Part shown: positions 12,632-26,600 of the stretch, in pieces
Position numbering within the stretch: the first letter of the stretch is position 1
Layout: each line of letters opens with the position of its first letter
Assembly (NCBI GenBank): GCA_030737835.1
Contig: CM060857.1
Coordinates: 15,511,496-15,575,495 of the forward strand
Source: Acorus gramineus
Taxonomy: Eukaryota > Streptophyta > Magnoliopsida > Acorales > Acoraceae
Length of the DNA: 64,000 nucleotides
Direction of reading: 5' to 3'
The notes under the pieces: model-generated
Database searches by the model: none
Told to the model about the DNA's origin: nothing
What the model saw: the letters and a program-made list of their open reading frames with translations, nothing else
Position numbers and translations under genes: made by a program

Positions 12632-14802
12632 ATGGATTCCGATCAGGGGAAGCTTTTTATAGGTGGGATATCGTGGGAAACGACGGAAGAGAAGCTGAAC
12701 GAGCACTTCGGCAAGTACGGGGAGGTCGTGCAGACGATCATTATGAGGGACAAGTTGACGGGGCGTCCGAGGGGTTTCGGGTTCATCGGTTTCGCAGATC
12801 CGGCGGTCCTCGATCGGGTCCTCGAGGACCAGCACGTCATCGACGGGAGGACGGTGAGGATAACATCTCCCCTTCCTTACCAAGATCTGTTCTTTAGGGT
12901 TTTGGAATCTTGGGTTTGCGTTGTTTTTGGGGTTCTTTAGGGTTTCGTCAGTGTTGGTTGGGTTTTTTTTTTTTGTTTTTATTTTGTGTGGGTTTTGTTG
13001 GATTAGGGTTTCTGTTTGGGGTTTTATCTTGATTTGAAGTTGATTGGTTGTGTGTTTTCTTGGGGATCTGGTCTTGCTCACCTTTTTGTTGGGATCTTGG
13101 GTGGGTTTTGATTTTTCAGACAATAATTTGATGTCTTTTGCATGGTCTGATTGATTTGCTCAATGCGCCTTTGGTTTCATTTCTTGCCACATTGTTTTGT
13201 TCTTCTGATGAATCTAAATTTTTTTTAATTGGGCTTCACATTCAATTCCTAGCATTATACATGTTAGGTTTGGCAGAAACAGATGGCAAAAGGGTTTTGG
13301 TGCAAAGGTTGTCAGTGAAAGATTTGCTTATATTAATGTTTATGTTCTGATTGCCACTTATAGTCCAAACTCCGAACAAACTTCTTTTGGTTGGGATTTT
13401 TGTATACATTGAGACATAATTATATCATTGTGAGATGGGTTAAAAGCTTCTCTAGTCGGAATTTCTTATGGCCTATGGTAGCCTCTATTTTAAATTTGCT
13501 GTTCTTTCATGATAAGCACTTAATTTTGAATCACAATGGATAGCATTTTTTATGGAATCATAGATTGTTATGCAAATTTTTTTTTCACCTCAGTTTTCTT
13601 TTTCTGCTTCTCTTATCTTTTCATGATCTGACTCATAACACCCTGGATTGGTGACCCAGGTTGATGCGAAAAGGGCGATGTCAAAAGAAGAACAGCAAAC
13701 CGCCTCAAAGTCTGGAAATCCAATATCAGGCAGAGGGCCCGCGGCTGGTGCTGCAAGTGGAGGGAGTAATGTTAGGACCAAGAAGATATTTGTTGGTGGA
13801 TTGCCTCCTACATTAACCGAAGAAGGATTTCGACAGTATTTTGAGACGTATGGCCACGTGACTGATGTAGTGGTAATGTATGACCAGACCACCCAACGTC
13901 CCCGTGGATTTGGTTTCATCTCTTTTGACGCTGAGGATGCCGTTGATCGGGTACTCCACAAGTCCTTCCATGATGTGGGAGGCAAGTTGGTAGAGGTCAA
14001 ACGGGCCCTCCCGAAGGATGCAAATCTGAGTTCCGGTGCCCGTTCAACAGGTGCTGGTGGTGCTGGAGGTTATCAGGGCTATGGTGGATCTGGTGCAAGC
14101 ACAGGTGCTTATGATAATAGAATGGATGCTAACAGGTATATGCAACCACAGGCGGCCGGTGGTGGATACTCTGCCTATAATTCTTCTGGCTATGGCACAC
14201 CTGGCTATGGTTACGGAGCTGCAAATGGCATGGGTTATGGAAACTATGGTGTTGGTGGGTATGGCGGACCTGCTGGGGCTTATGGGAACCCAAATGCTTC
14301 AACTGGGGGCTACATTAGCGGCCCACCCGGTGGTCCAAGAAGCCCATGGAGTAACCAGACACCATCTGGTTATGGGCCCACCGCTTACGGTGGATCAGCA
14401 GGATACGGAGCTGCTGCAGGCACATGGAATTCTGGGGCTGCTGCTGGTGTTGGAAGTGTGGGTCAGGCAGGACAACCTCCTAGTGGGGCAGCTGGATATG
14501 GAAGTCAGGGTTATGGTTATGGCGGTAGTTATGGTGGCAGTGACGGATCGTATGGAGGTCAGGGTGGATATGGGGCTGTTGGAGGACGGGCAGGTAGTGC
14601 TGGTGGTGGGGGAGACCAACAGGGGGCTGGCTATGGATATGGGGATGCCAATGGGAACTCTGCCTATCAGAGTGCTGGCTGGAGGGCGGATCCTTCGCAG
14701 GGTTATGGTGCACAGGCCAATGGGCCTCCTGGTGGACAGGGTGGCTATGGGGGTGGCTATGGCAGTGGATATGGAGGTGCTCAGTCCAGACAGGTTCAGT
14801 GA
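12632..14802 (+). CDS. hnRNP1-like RNA-binding protein, two RRMs and a Gly/Tyr-rich tail
   Basis: Two coding exons, 12632-12853 and 13660-14802, meet between codons (GRT|VDAKRAM) and give 454 aa. RRM1 has RNP2 KLFIGG (7-12) and RNP1 RGFGFIGF (47-54). RRM2 has RNP2 KIFVGGL (116-122) and RNP1 RGFGFISF (156-163). From about residue 195 the protein is low-complexity Gly/Tyr/Ser/Ala with GYG and YGG repeats. This layout is that of plant hnRNP A/B-like proteins (Arabidopsis At4g14300 type), nuclear RNA binders in splicing, export and stress responses. The tail has the composition of prion-like, condensate-forming domains (inference). Promoter site II motifs suggest broad expression. The 806-bp intron interrupts RRM1 before its last strand. 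Looks intact. Confidence 0.93.
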
Positions 14803-15257
14803 TTTTTGTTGAAACTGATCTCCGGGGTTTGATCTAATTTCTCGTAATACTGTTGGTGGAGGGGCTACCCAAGCGGAGAGGAAAAGCAGATTTACGATCT
14901 GGTTGGATTGCTTGAATCCTCATATTAATGTTTGTATTGTTAGTATTAGCTGCCGTTCTAGTATTTAAATGAGTATCAAGGAGTAGTAGATACCTCTAGT
15001 ATTTTTATTCTGCATGTTTAAGCTGTCCGGTAGGCTATACTCTAAATTGTTGTTTTTTCCCTCTTTTTTTTATGCTAGATTTGCTTATATTGTTCGTGAT
15101 ATTGACTGTACTTTTTTTTATATATTCCATGTTAAAGTTATTGTTTTTAAGCATCATCAACAATATCTGGCAGAGCTGGTAAGGAATTTGGCATTGTTTG
15201 AAAAACTAGTAAATCGTCATAGATATCCTGCAACCGGGAGTTTGTATTAACTTTCTT
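14803..15257 (+). other. 3' UTR and flank of the hnRNP gene
   Basis: This T-rich sequence directly follows the stop codon and probably contains the 3' UTR. I cannot fix the poly(A) site. No gene is seen. Confidence 0.4.
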
Positions 15258-15650
15258 GATGTGGTAGTAGAGGCCAAAGATGGCTATAGCTGAGCATAGA
15301 TATTTATATATATCATGGAAGCCTCTGGTTACACTTTTTCAGTGATGTAATTAGATCAGCTTCTGCCATACATCATCTCTCAGGTGCTCAATAGTAGCTT
15401 TTTTGATGTTGGTAGTGGATGATAAAGATAGATATACTTGAGTTAAGATAGTTGTAGACATTTTGGAGGCTTTTGGAAACATTCACCCAGTAAAGTAATT
15501 ATATCAGCTCCTCTCTGATATCATCTCTCAAGTAGTGAATAATAGCTTCTTTGATTCTAGTAGTAGATCGATGAATGATGCTATTGTTGAGTAGAGACAG
15601 TTATAGATGTAATGGAGGCTTTTGGACACTATTTCATAGTAGCTTTTTAC
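15258..15650 (+). repeat. Three-copy diverged tandem repeat (unit about 147 bp)
   Basis: Units start at 15258, 15405 and 15553. Each opens GAT(G/T)...GTAGTAGA, passes through ATGGAGGCTTTTGG-like and TATCAGCTCCTCT/CATCTCTCA motifs, and ends (A)ATAGTAGCTTTTT. The third unit is shorter. Similarity is clear by eye but diverged. They lie downstream of the hnRNP stop codon, so could be in an extended 3' UTR. Confidence 0.65.
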
Positions 15651-16690
15651 ATGGTAGAGAGTATTTGTAGATACGGTTTCCATGACATACTATCTATTGG
15701 TAGTTACTTTTCTGATCTCTATGAAGAGTAGAGGTAACAGTAGTGTGTAGAGTTGTTAATGCTTGAGGAGGAGCTGTAGAACGTATGGGTTATCATAGTT
15801 CTAAACAGACCTGTGGATGGCATAATCATTTCCTCCTGTATTTGCCCTGTTTTTTTGGACAGGGGGTTGCCGAAGCTCCTTCCCATTAGATTTGGAACAC
15901 GGATATTCTCCCGCCCTTCACCGGAGTATGGAAGTTTTTTGAGTAGGTCATGAAAGCATTGTGGACTCTGGTTTTCAGGGAACTGCGTGACGCTAATGCG
16001 TTTTGGGAAGCAGATTGCTGTGTAAAATGTGAGGATCTCATTCTTTTTTGAACTTTGTAGAACTAATGCTGATTGTTTCCATTTTGTGCACTTGCCAAAG
16101 ATTTAACTATATCTATATCCAAATATATGTGCACATGTGCTTTGACAGAATGGTGCAGGGTGTGGATCCTTTCTTTGCTTGATCCTGTATGAGTGTTTGT
16201 TATTCTGTCGCCATTGTGGTTTAGGTTCAGTAAACATATTGAGAAGGACTCTATATGTGTTTTGTTTCTAAGCATCAACACATCCTCAGGTAGCGTTAGG
16301 CTAAAAAAAAAAAAACCCAGTTTTTCACAGCTTTTGAAAAAGGGAGCAACTATTCCCTCCGCCTAGGTTTCCAAATTCACCACCCGAATTCTTATTTTGG
16401 GTTGTGGGTTTGGAAATTTGGGGAGCGGGAAGGGGTAAGAGAAAAAGAAGAGTTGGAGGCGATGGGTTGGAGGCGATGGCGGCTGGAGGGGGGTGTGATT
16501 GAGAGAGAATGATAGAGAAATGGGGGGGGGATCTAGAGAGAGATGAGTGGGTACTACAAAATGAGATGATCAAACAGCACAACCAAATCATGATCCATGC
16601 ACTTCTTATACCCTACTGCTTCCCACCCATAAAGACCCAACATATTTCTACTGAAATTGATCCCCCATGGGGAGAGGTTTAGTGTCATAA
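15651..16690. other. Spacer downstream of the tandem repeat
   Basis: No gene seen. Includes a poly-A run near 16305-16317 and a purine-rich patch near 16430-16545. Open frames on either strand here are short and compositional. Confidence 0.35.
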
Positions 16691-16695
16691 TCAGC

Positions 16696-17100
16696 AAGAA
16701 CTGCTCCGCCGCTACCACCACCACTTCACAGAGATCATTCAACACTGCTCATGATAAGATCTCCAACACTGATAGTAATGGTGGTGGTTGTGTTGGTGCA
16801 ATACAAGCTCATGATAAGAACTGCTCTGCCTCCTCCACCTCCACCACTTCACAGAGATCATCCAACACTGCTCATGATAAGATCTTCAACACAGATGGTA
16901 ATGGTGGTGGTTGTGTTGGTGCAATACAAGCTGCTGTGATGCGGGCTTTCTCGATGAGGAGGACAAGCTCAGCTGGGGAGGGATACCCCTTTCTCCAGCA
17001 TCCTCCGGCCTCCGCCTCACCCACACCTCCGCCCTCCTCTCTCTCTCTCTCCCAAGTTTCTTTTCCCTCCCCACTACCCAATTTTTTTTTTATGGGTAGT
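16696..17100 (+). pseudogene. Relic of a small FSMRR-type plant protein with an internal 120-bp duplication
   Basis: An open frame without a proper upstream ATG contains two tandem copies (16696-16815 and 16816-16938) encoding a unit like KNCSA...TTSQRSSNTAHDKI followed by NTDGNGGGCVGAIQA. After the second copy it reads VMRAFSMRRTSSAGEGY. That end resembles a family of short plant proteins of unknown function carrying RAFSMRRSSSVSEGY. The first in-frame ATG is at 16939, inside the motif. The frame then runs into a Pro/Ser-rich, low-complexity stretch. I read it as a decayed or partial gene; an exon of a spliced gene is the alternative. The family match is from memory. Confidence 0.3.
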
Positions 17101-17617
17101 GGTATTGTAGACTTAAGTGGGGGGAATAGATGCTCCTTTTTGAGAAATAGTTTTTTATGTAGCATTCCAAAAAAATTGTTTTTTTTTGACAATGAAAAAT
17201 CATTTTTTATTTTCATCAAAAGTTTAGGATCTTTTGGGTCATTTGAAAACAAGTTCGGACTCTGTTTCAGATGCGGTAGTTGCAAAATAATTTATGTGAA
17301 GCCATTGAAATACTCTTTACGGCTCTGCAAAGTGAGACTGATTGTTCTATTCAATAAAACAAAGTGAAGATTGATGGTATGGAGTTCTTGTGAATTGTGA
17401 TGCTCCAGAAGATCACTTTAAAATATGAAGTTGAAAAGCATTTATAATCACTCTCCCAAGTATTCATTTCAATGAATCAACCTCATATAATTCTCACAAT
17501 ATATCGCTCACGTGGAATCAATCAGATTCCAGAACATGAAGTTTAATTTCAACTGATAGTTGTTGTCTTCAAGTATGGACTAAATGCAAAACCAAGCAGA
17601 CAGTGGAGGGGAGGAGG
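17101..17617. other. Spacer and 3' flank of the CFA-synthase gene
   Basis: AT-rich; includes the probable 3' UTR of the minus-strand gene ending at 17618. Nothing else is recognised. Confidence 0.35.
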
Positions 17618-20600
17618 TCAGTAGGCTGATGGAAAGCCTTTATACGGATCGGTAAACGCGGCAAGGTTTCCAGGACGAGAAAACACGACCTGCATCATGT
17701 CAAAAACCGTAAGTTCATTTGTTGTATATATGTAACTTTCTCTGAACTGATACTGTATCTAGAAATGCAGATTCCCTGAAACTAAATTAATAGATGGTCT
17801 ATGTTAATTACATGGCCTATGTCAAAACCCAGTGATAGTCTCGTAGTACTAATGAGGGTTTAAACAATTAAATGAAGGTTTCCAACTAATAACCTCATTG
17901 GCTATTCTGAATTGGAAAATATTACACTTAATGTCATTCACACATTTTGATTTTTAAATATATATTTATGTATCAAAGTACATGCTTTCACAAAATGAGA
18001 AGTATATTCTTGAATGAGTTGAAATGCATTCATTTATATATATATATTTTTTTGTAATAGAGTATATAATGATTCAGTGTGTGTATCTATTAGAGATTTC
18101 ATATACGAGAGTTAGATGACATGGTGTATTCAGAAGTGTGTGTATTTATAGAGCCCTTCTGAATTTGGAAGCAAAAGAGTAACTATTCATGCTTGGTTCA
18201 TGATTTACCACCACGAAATCTTACATTCTCTTTATATATAATGATTAAAGGGAAAAGGTTTGCAGCTTCAGACAGTCTTAACCTCTACTTTGTAAAGCTG
18301 GTTCGTTAGAATATTGATCTTCAATTCGTTTAATTAAGTTTCATCAATTACTTTCTAATCGACCGATATGTTAATGTCATCAATGCACTAGCATTATGGG
18401 AATTTCATGGGGGTCCTCCTTTTTGGCCAAAATAGTTACTGGTTCACCAATTTTGCACATATTTCCTGAATAACATGATTTGAAGGAAGCAAAAAAGAAA
18501 CAATAAGAGAAAGTGAACCCAAAATAGAAAGCATATTTGTCTGGTTACATACCTGATAATTTCCCAGAGTATGTGACTTGAAACCTGCTGCACAGTAGAT
18601 GAAATAATATTCCCATGTCCGTATGAATTTCTCGTCAAAACCCAGTTCAAGAATTTCTCTGGCCATCAAGAATAAAATCCGGATTAACATGGTACAATAC
18701 ATTTGAATGGAAAATCATGAATATAAATGACTGAGTTTTCATACCAAAGAGGTTGTAGAGGTTGCTTAAAAGACTCAACTAATTAAGAATATTGGATGCA
18801 CAGGTTTTTAGTTATTAAATTTACAGTGCACAATGCCACCAATATGAATCTAAAAAAAAAATGAATAAAAAGAAATGGTGATAGTTACCTCTGCCTTGCC
18901 ATGAAGTTTTTTCTCCAATAAAGCAATGTCTGGTAGTAATGTATGCCTATGTTTTCCAGGTGCTCCACACTAGACATGAACCACAATTTGAAAGGATTCA
19001 ATATGGCAGAAAAGAATTTACATGTGAAAGACAGTATAAAATGCTAACCAGAGCCTGGAGGATGCAGCCATGGCTGATGTGATTCGACTCAAACATGGAA
19101 GACATCCACCAGGGAAAATATACTCCTTAATAAAATCAGAACTTTTTCTGTATTCATTGTATCGTTCATCAGGTATTGATATAAACTGCATGAAATTCAT
19201 TAAGGATCACTCATTCCATGAATTGATGACACGTAAATCAAGCCACACTGAAAAAAAAAAACAGAGATAATACCTGTAAGACAAGTAAACCATCTTCAGC
19301 AAGAGCCGAATCACAGCATCCAAAGAACTCTTCCATGTATTCATGGCCAACTGCTTCTATCATTTCACTGTGAAAAGGATTAGTTTAGAAACAACACAAA
19401 AAATAAAAAGAAACTCTTATGTAGTCCTGTCAAGCTAGTCGAATGGCTGTTGATCAATAACTTACCATGAGATAATCCTATCATACTTTTTGGAGCCAGG
19501 AAGTTGCCTATAGTCGCATAGTAAAAATTTTATGCGGTCCTGAATATACATTAAGATTCAAGTTAAAGGAATGGTTCAACATGCAAGCCATAATAGCATA
19601 ACCATGTAATGTTTCATGTGGGGCAGTTATATCAGTTGCACAATTAAAAGTGTATGTCTGTAGTTCTGTGTGTGTCATGATTTCTTATGTGCCACATTAA
19701 GCAACATATTTACCAATTTTCTGAACTTCCTGATGTAATATACAGATTAAATACCTGAAGTCCAGCTTCTAGTACTCTCCTTTCTGCGAATTTTAGTTGC
19801 TCCTCTGAGAGGGTGATGCCCGTATAATTGCATCCAGTTCGTTTAACAACTTCTATGGCTAGTGTTCCCCAACCACAGCCAATCTCAAGAATTTCATGCT
19901 CTGCATTAACTCTGGCCTGTATTCTTGAAAGCACAAATCATGTCTGAAATGCAATGGATAGTAGTATATCATACATAAAATCATTTGACTGTTTCCCAAT
20001 GCTCTCACCTTTTCAATCAAAACAGAAACCTTCCGTAATTGAGCGATTTTTAAGTCTTCATCATCAGTCTACCACCAAACATTACAAGTAAGAATAGGGT
20101 ACTAGAGTACAATGATAACACTCAAATGTATAACTTAAATAAATCTCAAAGAAGAGATTTGCAAACCTTAAATATTGCCGAGGAATATGTCATTGTCTCG
20201 TCCAAGAACAAGGCAAACAGATCATTGCTCTGGAGGAAAAAATGTTTCAGAAAGTATGCAAATTATAATTTTATTATTATGTTAATCATGTACGTCTACC
20301 AAGAAAAATGAAACAAATATTATAAAATAACAATATTTGAATTCAACTAACGACCTTAATCTACTTCTGTTGAGAACTTTAGCCCAAAAGTGGTATATGA
20401 ACCATAAACCTAACAGAACAGGATGGTTTGACTAAATTTCAGAGACATGGATTCTCACACTAATATCCACTCAGGTTTTAGAGAAAGGAAGGCTCCCACG
20501 GTTTTCACGTGGGCATGAAATTCTGAAAATGAAACTAAATATTAAAAGAAACTTATTCTCCAGCCTTTGTTTCATAGATTATGTTAGAAGAAATTCTAGT

Positions 20601-23600
20601 TAAGCTACCTATAAATGATACAGGTAAGAGTGACATTCTGTAGTATACCCAACATGAAATTCTTTACCTTTATTAACTGTCTAAGAAATTCAGTCCTAAA
20701 GAGTTTTTTTTCTTCCGATGAAGGTCTAAGACAGACACCACATTGAACGAAAAATGATACCTATACATCTACAATATAACTAACATGATTACTTTCATGA
20801 TGCTAAAACATAATCAATGAAATATAACAAAAAGATGTCTATTGGTATTCTGAAAGCTAACCAGATCATAATGGCGAGAAATATTTCGACGAGCTTGTGT
20901 AAGACTATTTTGCCTAGAAATGTGCCGATAGAAGTACTTTGCAGAACCAATCCCCGCTGTTAAAAATAAAGGCGTCCACCAACCCCTGGTTCAAGTTTTT
21001 GGTACATACTCAGATACTGAAAATATAAATATAATTAATATGTTTATTCAATAATCAGACTAACTGTACTTTCAAGTAGTAAATTTACCTTTTCTTTCTC
21101 TGAGTGGGGGAATAATATTGGGTATCCCTATTAGCAATCATGATCTGAAAAAAAAAGAAAAAGGACATGCTGAGGAAATCTTGGCAAGCTGCCAAGCTAC
21201 ATATATGTGATAAAGTGTTGGTGAAGTTCAGATGCTCCGATTCTGCAGTTTTAAAAATTATTATACCATAAAGAAATTTAGAAGACCTTCATTTTCATCA
21301 ACAAAACTGATATCCCCATCGATATATGCATCAGCAAGGCCTAAATCAGCCTGTGTAGCCACCTGTGGAGAAATTTGAATGCTACTCAGCACATATACAT
21401 TGTATAAGCATGAAAATGCAGATTGGAATCTATGTTTGGTGAAACTCACTAAGATCGAAAAAATGCAACACAAATGGATATTGTGTACCTTCCAATAGAA
21501 CATGGGATTGTGCACTTTCAGAATAGATTTTGGGCTTGTTTTTCCTTTGGTTCCCTCAAAGTCAAAAATTGTGCCACCTTCTTCTAACAAACTGTACATA
21601 TATAAGAATTGCAACCACAACTTTTACTTTCTAAATGGCGATTTAAACTGCAATTAACTGGCTCACAGAATGTGGATAGAAGAATAAAGAGACCTGTGTA
21701 GAGAGGGTGAAGTGATTGAAATATGTGTATCAAGATTAACAGTTTTCCGAAGATACAACGACGTGGAAGCTTTTTAATGAGTATCTCATTTATTTAAAAA
21801 ATGTATGTGCTGTATTCATGTTTAAAAGTAATAGTTGAAACTTTTTTTCATGAATGTTTTTACTAATCAAAGACCATAAACTCATTGCAGAGAATCTAAG
21901 AATAGTAAATCATGAAAGAATTTTCTCACTAGCTATAGCAGACGATGAACTAATCTGCAAAACCATCTCTATTGGGATATAGTTCAAGTTTTGGCCAAAT
22001 AGTATGTGGCTATTAAAACTAACATTTAGACACACGTTTGGGTTAAGTTGATTCCTGCAAAAGCAGAATCAATCAAAATTCATTTCCAAATGCTCTATCT
22101 GAATCTCCTCTATTTGAATTTTGTGAAGCATCAACCAATAGTGGTGGTAGATGTCACAAGCCAATTTTGGACCATGCTTTCTATTTGAATTTTCTAATGG
22201 AGCATCAAACCAAGTAGGAGTAGCTTACATCCCTAAGCCCATGTTTGGTTCGAGAATAGGCCCAGAATATGTGAGAATTAGTCATAATAACCTCATTATA
22301 GATGCTTGGATAGCTGGAATAAATGAGAATCTGTATGCCAGCATTGATTGGTATAAAGTGGTATATAGATTCCAGTCAAACTCCGGAATTAAGTTATTCC
22401 AGGTTATTCAACCCAAAAGAATATGTGAGTAGGCGTGTCAAATCAACTGTCATCACCTTTTATAAATCAACTGTAATGTAGTCATTTTTTCACCTTTTGT
22501 AAATCCTTATTCACAACTTATTTACATTTTATCCAAGCAACAAAAATTTTATTATTACGTTTCCGAACGAGAATAATTCAAAATACAACCAAACAAAAAA
22601 TCATTTTATCTTTATTTATACTAGAATAGTCATAAACCTCATAATAACTTAATTCTCGAACCAAACATGGGCTAGAAGTCAATGAGAGAATGATTCATTT
22701 AATTGGGCAGTTACTAAAAATATAGTAGTTTCATTAACTGCGTGTAATGCTAATACTAACACCATCTAACTTCGATCTGATTACATCTTATGGAATATGA
22801 TGTTCTTGAGATAACTTACGTTAAACAACCTATGGATATGTGTTGGTGGAGGAATCTGGTTATGACAAGACGTGCACCACTTTCCAGCAAAGAAGGTACC
22901 ATATGCCTTCTGTTACTCAACAAATGACATTTGGTTCCAAGAAAACCATGTGCAGCTACCATGCCAGCCTGCAATTGGAAAATATAATTCACAAGCGGCA
23001 CTATATTGTGTGAGTTTTACTTCCAATGAACTGCACAATCAAAGGTACTAGACAGATGCCTGTCCTGCCTTATTAAAACTGTATTTATGTAAAGATGTTT
23101 CCAAAAAGTAATGTTAAAGACGGTTCTTACCTTTAATCCATCCTCGTGAAAGCCATAACCTAGTAAAGAAGACATTATACGTGTTAGACTTCAACTAAAG
23201 TCTGCTAATACATTCAACAATATTCCAGTAACAAATGAGAAACAGATGATTGTTGGTTGGACACACTATAATTTGCTTGCATGTACAAATATATATTGTG
23301 CTTTCATATAGTAATGAGCTTGAGATATGCATTATCTATTATTATTACCTTATGAACAGCATAGTAATTAGCCACATTAAGGGAAAATCTCCCACCAGTG
23401 CTTCAAACAATGCGTGTTGCAAATTTTATCAGTTCGCAATTAACAGCATAAAAGGTATACTGGAATACCTGCAGATTGCATAAGATGATAGGTGCCTAGA
23501 AAGAAGCTTTATGGTGATTATGGTGGAAGGCATTCATATTTTACAAATCTCAATCAACATCATTTTTTAAAAATAATTTAAAAGTTGTGCTTGTAAACAG

Positions 23601-26600
23601 TTCTCGAGAGAAACTTTTGGTAGCATGATTTTCCGTAACAACAATAAATGGGGTTTTGCCACATGACTCGAACCAAATATAGATATTCAACTGGAAAGGA
23701 GGAACTTCTCACCTTGGTATGCTCCACAATACCATATGCTTCTCTTCCCTTGGATAGTGTGAAGCTCGAGTGAAGCTTTTGCAGCAGCAACAGATGGTAC
23801 AGGGTGGCTGGTTGTCCATTTAAGCAAATTTTGCTTGGGTACATTTGGAGGATTGAGAGTGACAAGAAAAGGTTCACCGGTTTCCTCAATGTTCTGCATT
23901 CCCAATGGTTTCACCAAATAATTTTGAGTTTCTTACTCACAGGTAGTACAGTTTAAACCAAAATCCCACAATAATCATAAAACACTACACCCCTCTAAGT
24001 CCCATTTCGAATTATAAACTTGTTCTAAATGTCAAGTAGATGAAATACCACATACAAACCTGAAGTACATTGAGCCAATATGTCAAACATACACCAGTGT
24101 CTGTGGTTCCAAGAAAATTCCAGGCACTCCATGCCGTCGGGTTTTGAGGCATAAAGTTCTTGTCGCGATGAAGGTATATATCACTGCCAATTTACCACTG
24201 TGCAATTATTACTCATGTGCTGGAGAACAGTAATTCAAAATCAGGTTAACATTTAATTGCATGAGGTGAAAATCACTGAAGTTTGTGAAAATCAACCACT
24301 CCATGCATTATAATGCATCATTGCATGACGATTAACATAAGAACAAATCTTCATAAATTATGCAGTGAACATAAGCATGAAACTTCAATGAGAAGAATGA
24401 GTTTACCTAGAAACATATTGAAAAGCACCAAGTATCCTTGACTCTTCATATGTTGCTTGATTTCCTAGTAATCTTAAAGCATCTGGTGCATGGACACCAA
24501 GAATACATCCATCATACATTTCTTGTGAACCATCTATACTCGTCACGCAACAACCTGCCACCAGTCACTTTCATCAGCAGATATTATGGTTATTAAGATA
24601 ATTAAACTTGGAGTAAAATAAAAGTGGACAATTTGTACTTGTGTGACTGAACCAAGTAGTTAATTTGTAACTGTTGATCACGTTATAGACACCATGATCA
24701 ATATCTGCCTCACAACAATTTGGTGGTTCCATGAATACTGGCCATGAACCCATATTCTGATTTTGGATATTGCTTGAGAATGTACACTTTTTTTTGGTAT
24801 TGGTCATGAATCCATAATTTGAATACTAAGTTCATGCGCGTAAGCAATAGTAGAAAGTAGAAAAGAAGAAAAGGTCACTTTTGCATTTGTATGATACTTA
24901 TCAGCCTGATTTAGAAAAGGAAAGAAGAGCTCACCTCCATCAACACTTGTAACAGATTGCGCTTCACAACCAGTTCTTATTTGACAACCCCTCTTCTCCA
25001 GTTCTTCACGAACCTGTTATTAATGATTCTCACTTATAATGTCATGCATGTGGACATTCATCTCAGGCTGAGGAAAAACATGCCTAACTGCGTGAACAAA
25101 ATTTCTTTAAGTGTATAAGAGAAAAACAAAGGACCTTATTGACATAGCGATGTGAACGAGACTTGACAGTGAGCCATTGTGGCCGGCCGAAGAGCTGCAG
25201 AATCAACCAATATAAAACTCAGATTTATATAATTCTGAATAGTTACACATAGAAATAATCACATGATCTGAAAGTACATCATTGTTCTAATATAACTTCA
25301 AACACAAACATTGGGCAACATAAACACATATATTGAAGGATTTAAATGACCATCAAGTGAATGCTAACCTGAAGAAGGTGATGGTTTTTGCAAAATGTAA
25401 GTATGGAAAAAGCTGAGAAGTTAAGTACTCCCTCTGAAGCGCAGGACCAGATACAGGCACAAACAGGAATCTGCATGGAACAATTATTGACAAAGCCATT
25501 ATAGAGCAACATTAAAACTACATTTTCAAGAACTACAAGAGATGGAAATCTCACAAGGTAAGCCTTCTGGAATAACTGGGAGTAGCCATGTGACTTGATG
25601 AACTGACCCAAGGTCTCATTCCTATCAATGTCAGGGTTGTTCTCAAGATCTTCAAGGTACCTACCCAAATAGGTAGACAATAAACAAAGGTAAGCCAATT
25701 AGAAGTGTATTGCACAGTGACCCACTAACAACCCTTCCTTTTGGTAATCAGCTAGAGCTATTCATCCCGGATAACTATATCAGATAGATAACAATATGTA
25801 GAATAAATTATATTTTGTTTGATTATCTTTTCTTTGTTATTCTTATTTTGTTTGGTTATAAAAATAAGTTGTAAGATGTGAATATGAGTTTATAAATGGT
25901 TTAAATGACAATTCTACTATTATTGGTTCTTTGTGTTTGCTGAGATATTCGTGTGTGAGAGTAAGATGTGACAGAAATGACATGCTTTGGGGTGTGTAGG
26001 AAAGTGTTAGGTGATGTAATTTTAACGACTTATTTATGATTAATCAAACGATATAAATTTAATTTATTATATTTTTTAATGAGAATAACTAAAAACAAAA
26101 TCAAATAAAAATTGACTTATTCATTATCTATATTAAAATAGTTACCTATTCCGGAATATATTATATCACTACCCAAATGAGTGCTTAAGATCATTTAATG
26201 AAGTATGTACCTTCATAAAAAAATAAAATCTAATGAATGAATTGTGTAGCACAAAAAACCCTAAAGTTAAATTACAATTTCCATTGCATTCAATGTTGCA
26301 AATAAAATTTTTTTGGGGCGTTTGGTTTAGTGAAAAATAAACATTTCTTATTTAAGTGTTTGTTTTTAGTACTAATTATAAATACTTATTAAAGAATAAG
26401 TACTTTTTTAATAAGTAAATAGTATGACACTTATTTAAAAATTATTTTACTTATTGATTATTTAAAGACTATTTTGCTCTCAATATTTTCATTTTATAAA
26501 AAATGATGACCCAGATATCAATAAAAAAAATCTTTTACAAAATTTACATAAATACTCTTCTATAAGCACCACAAATAAGAATTTATTTTTCTTGTTAAAC

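Noticed and set aside
12497-13123. 208-aa minus-strand frame over the hnRNP promoter and first exon
   Set aside because: It runs antisense through a UTR, a GA repeat and RRM1 and is low in complexity.
14036-14812. 258-aa open frame overlapping the hnRNP second exon in another frame
   Set aside because: It is produced by the Gly/Tyr-rich codon repeats of the real frame, has no domain and starts mid-gene.
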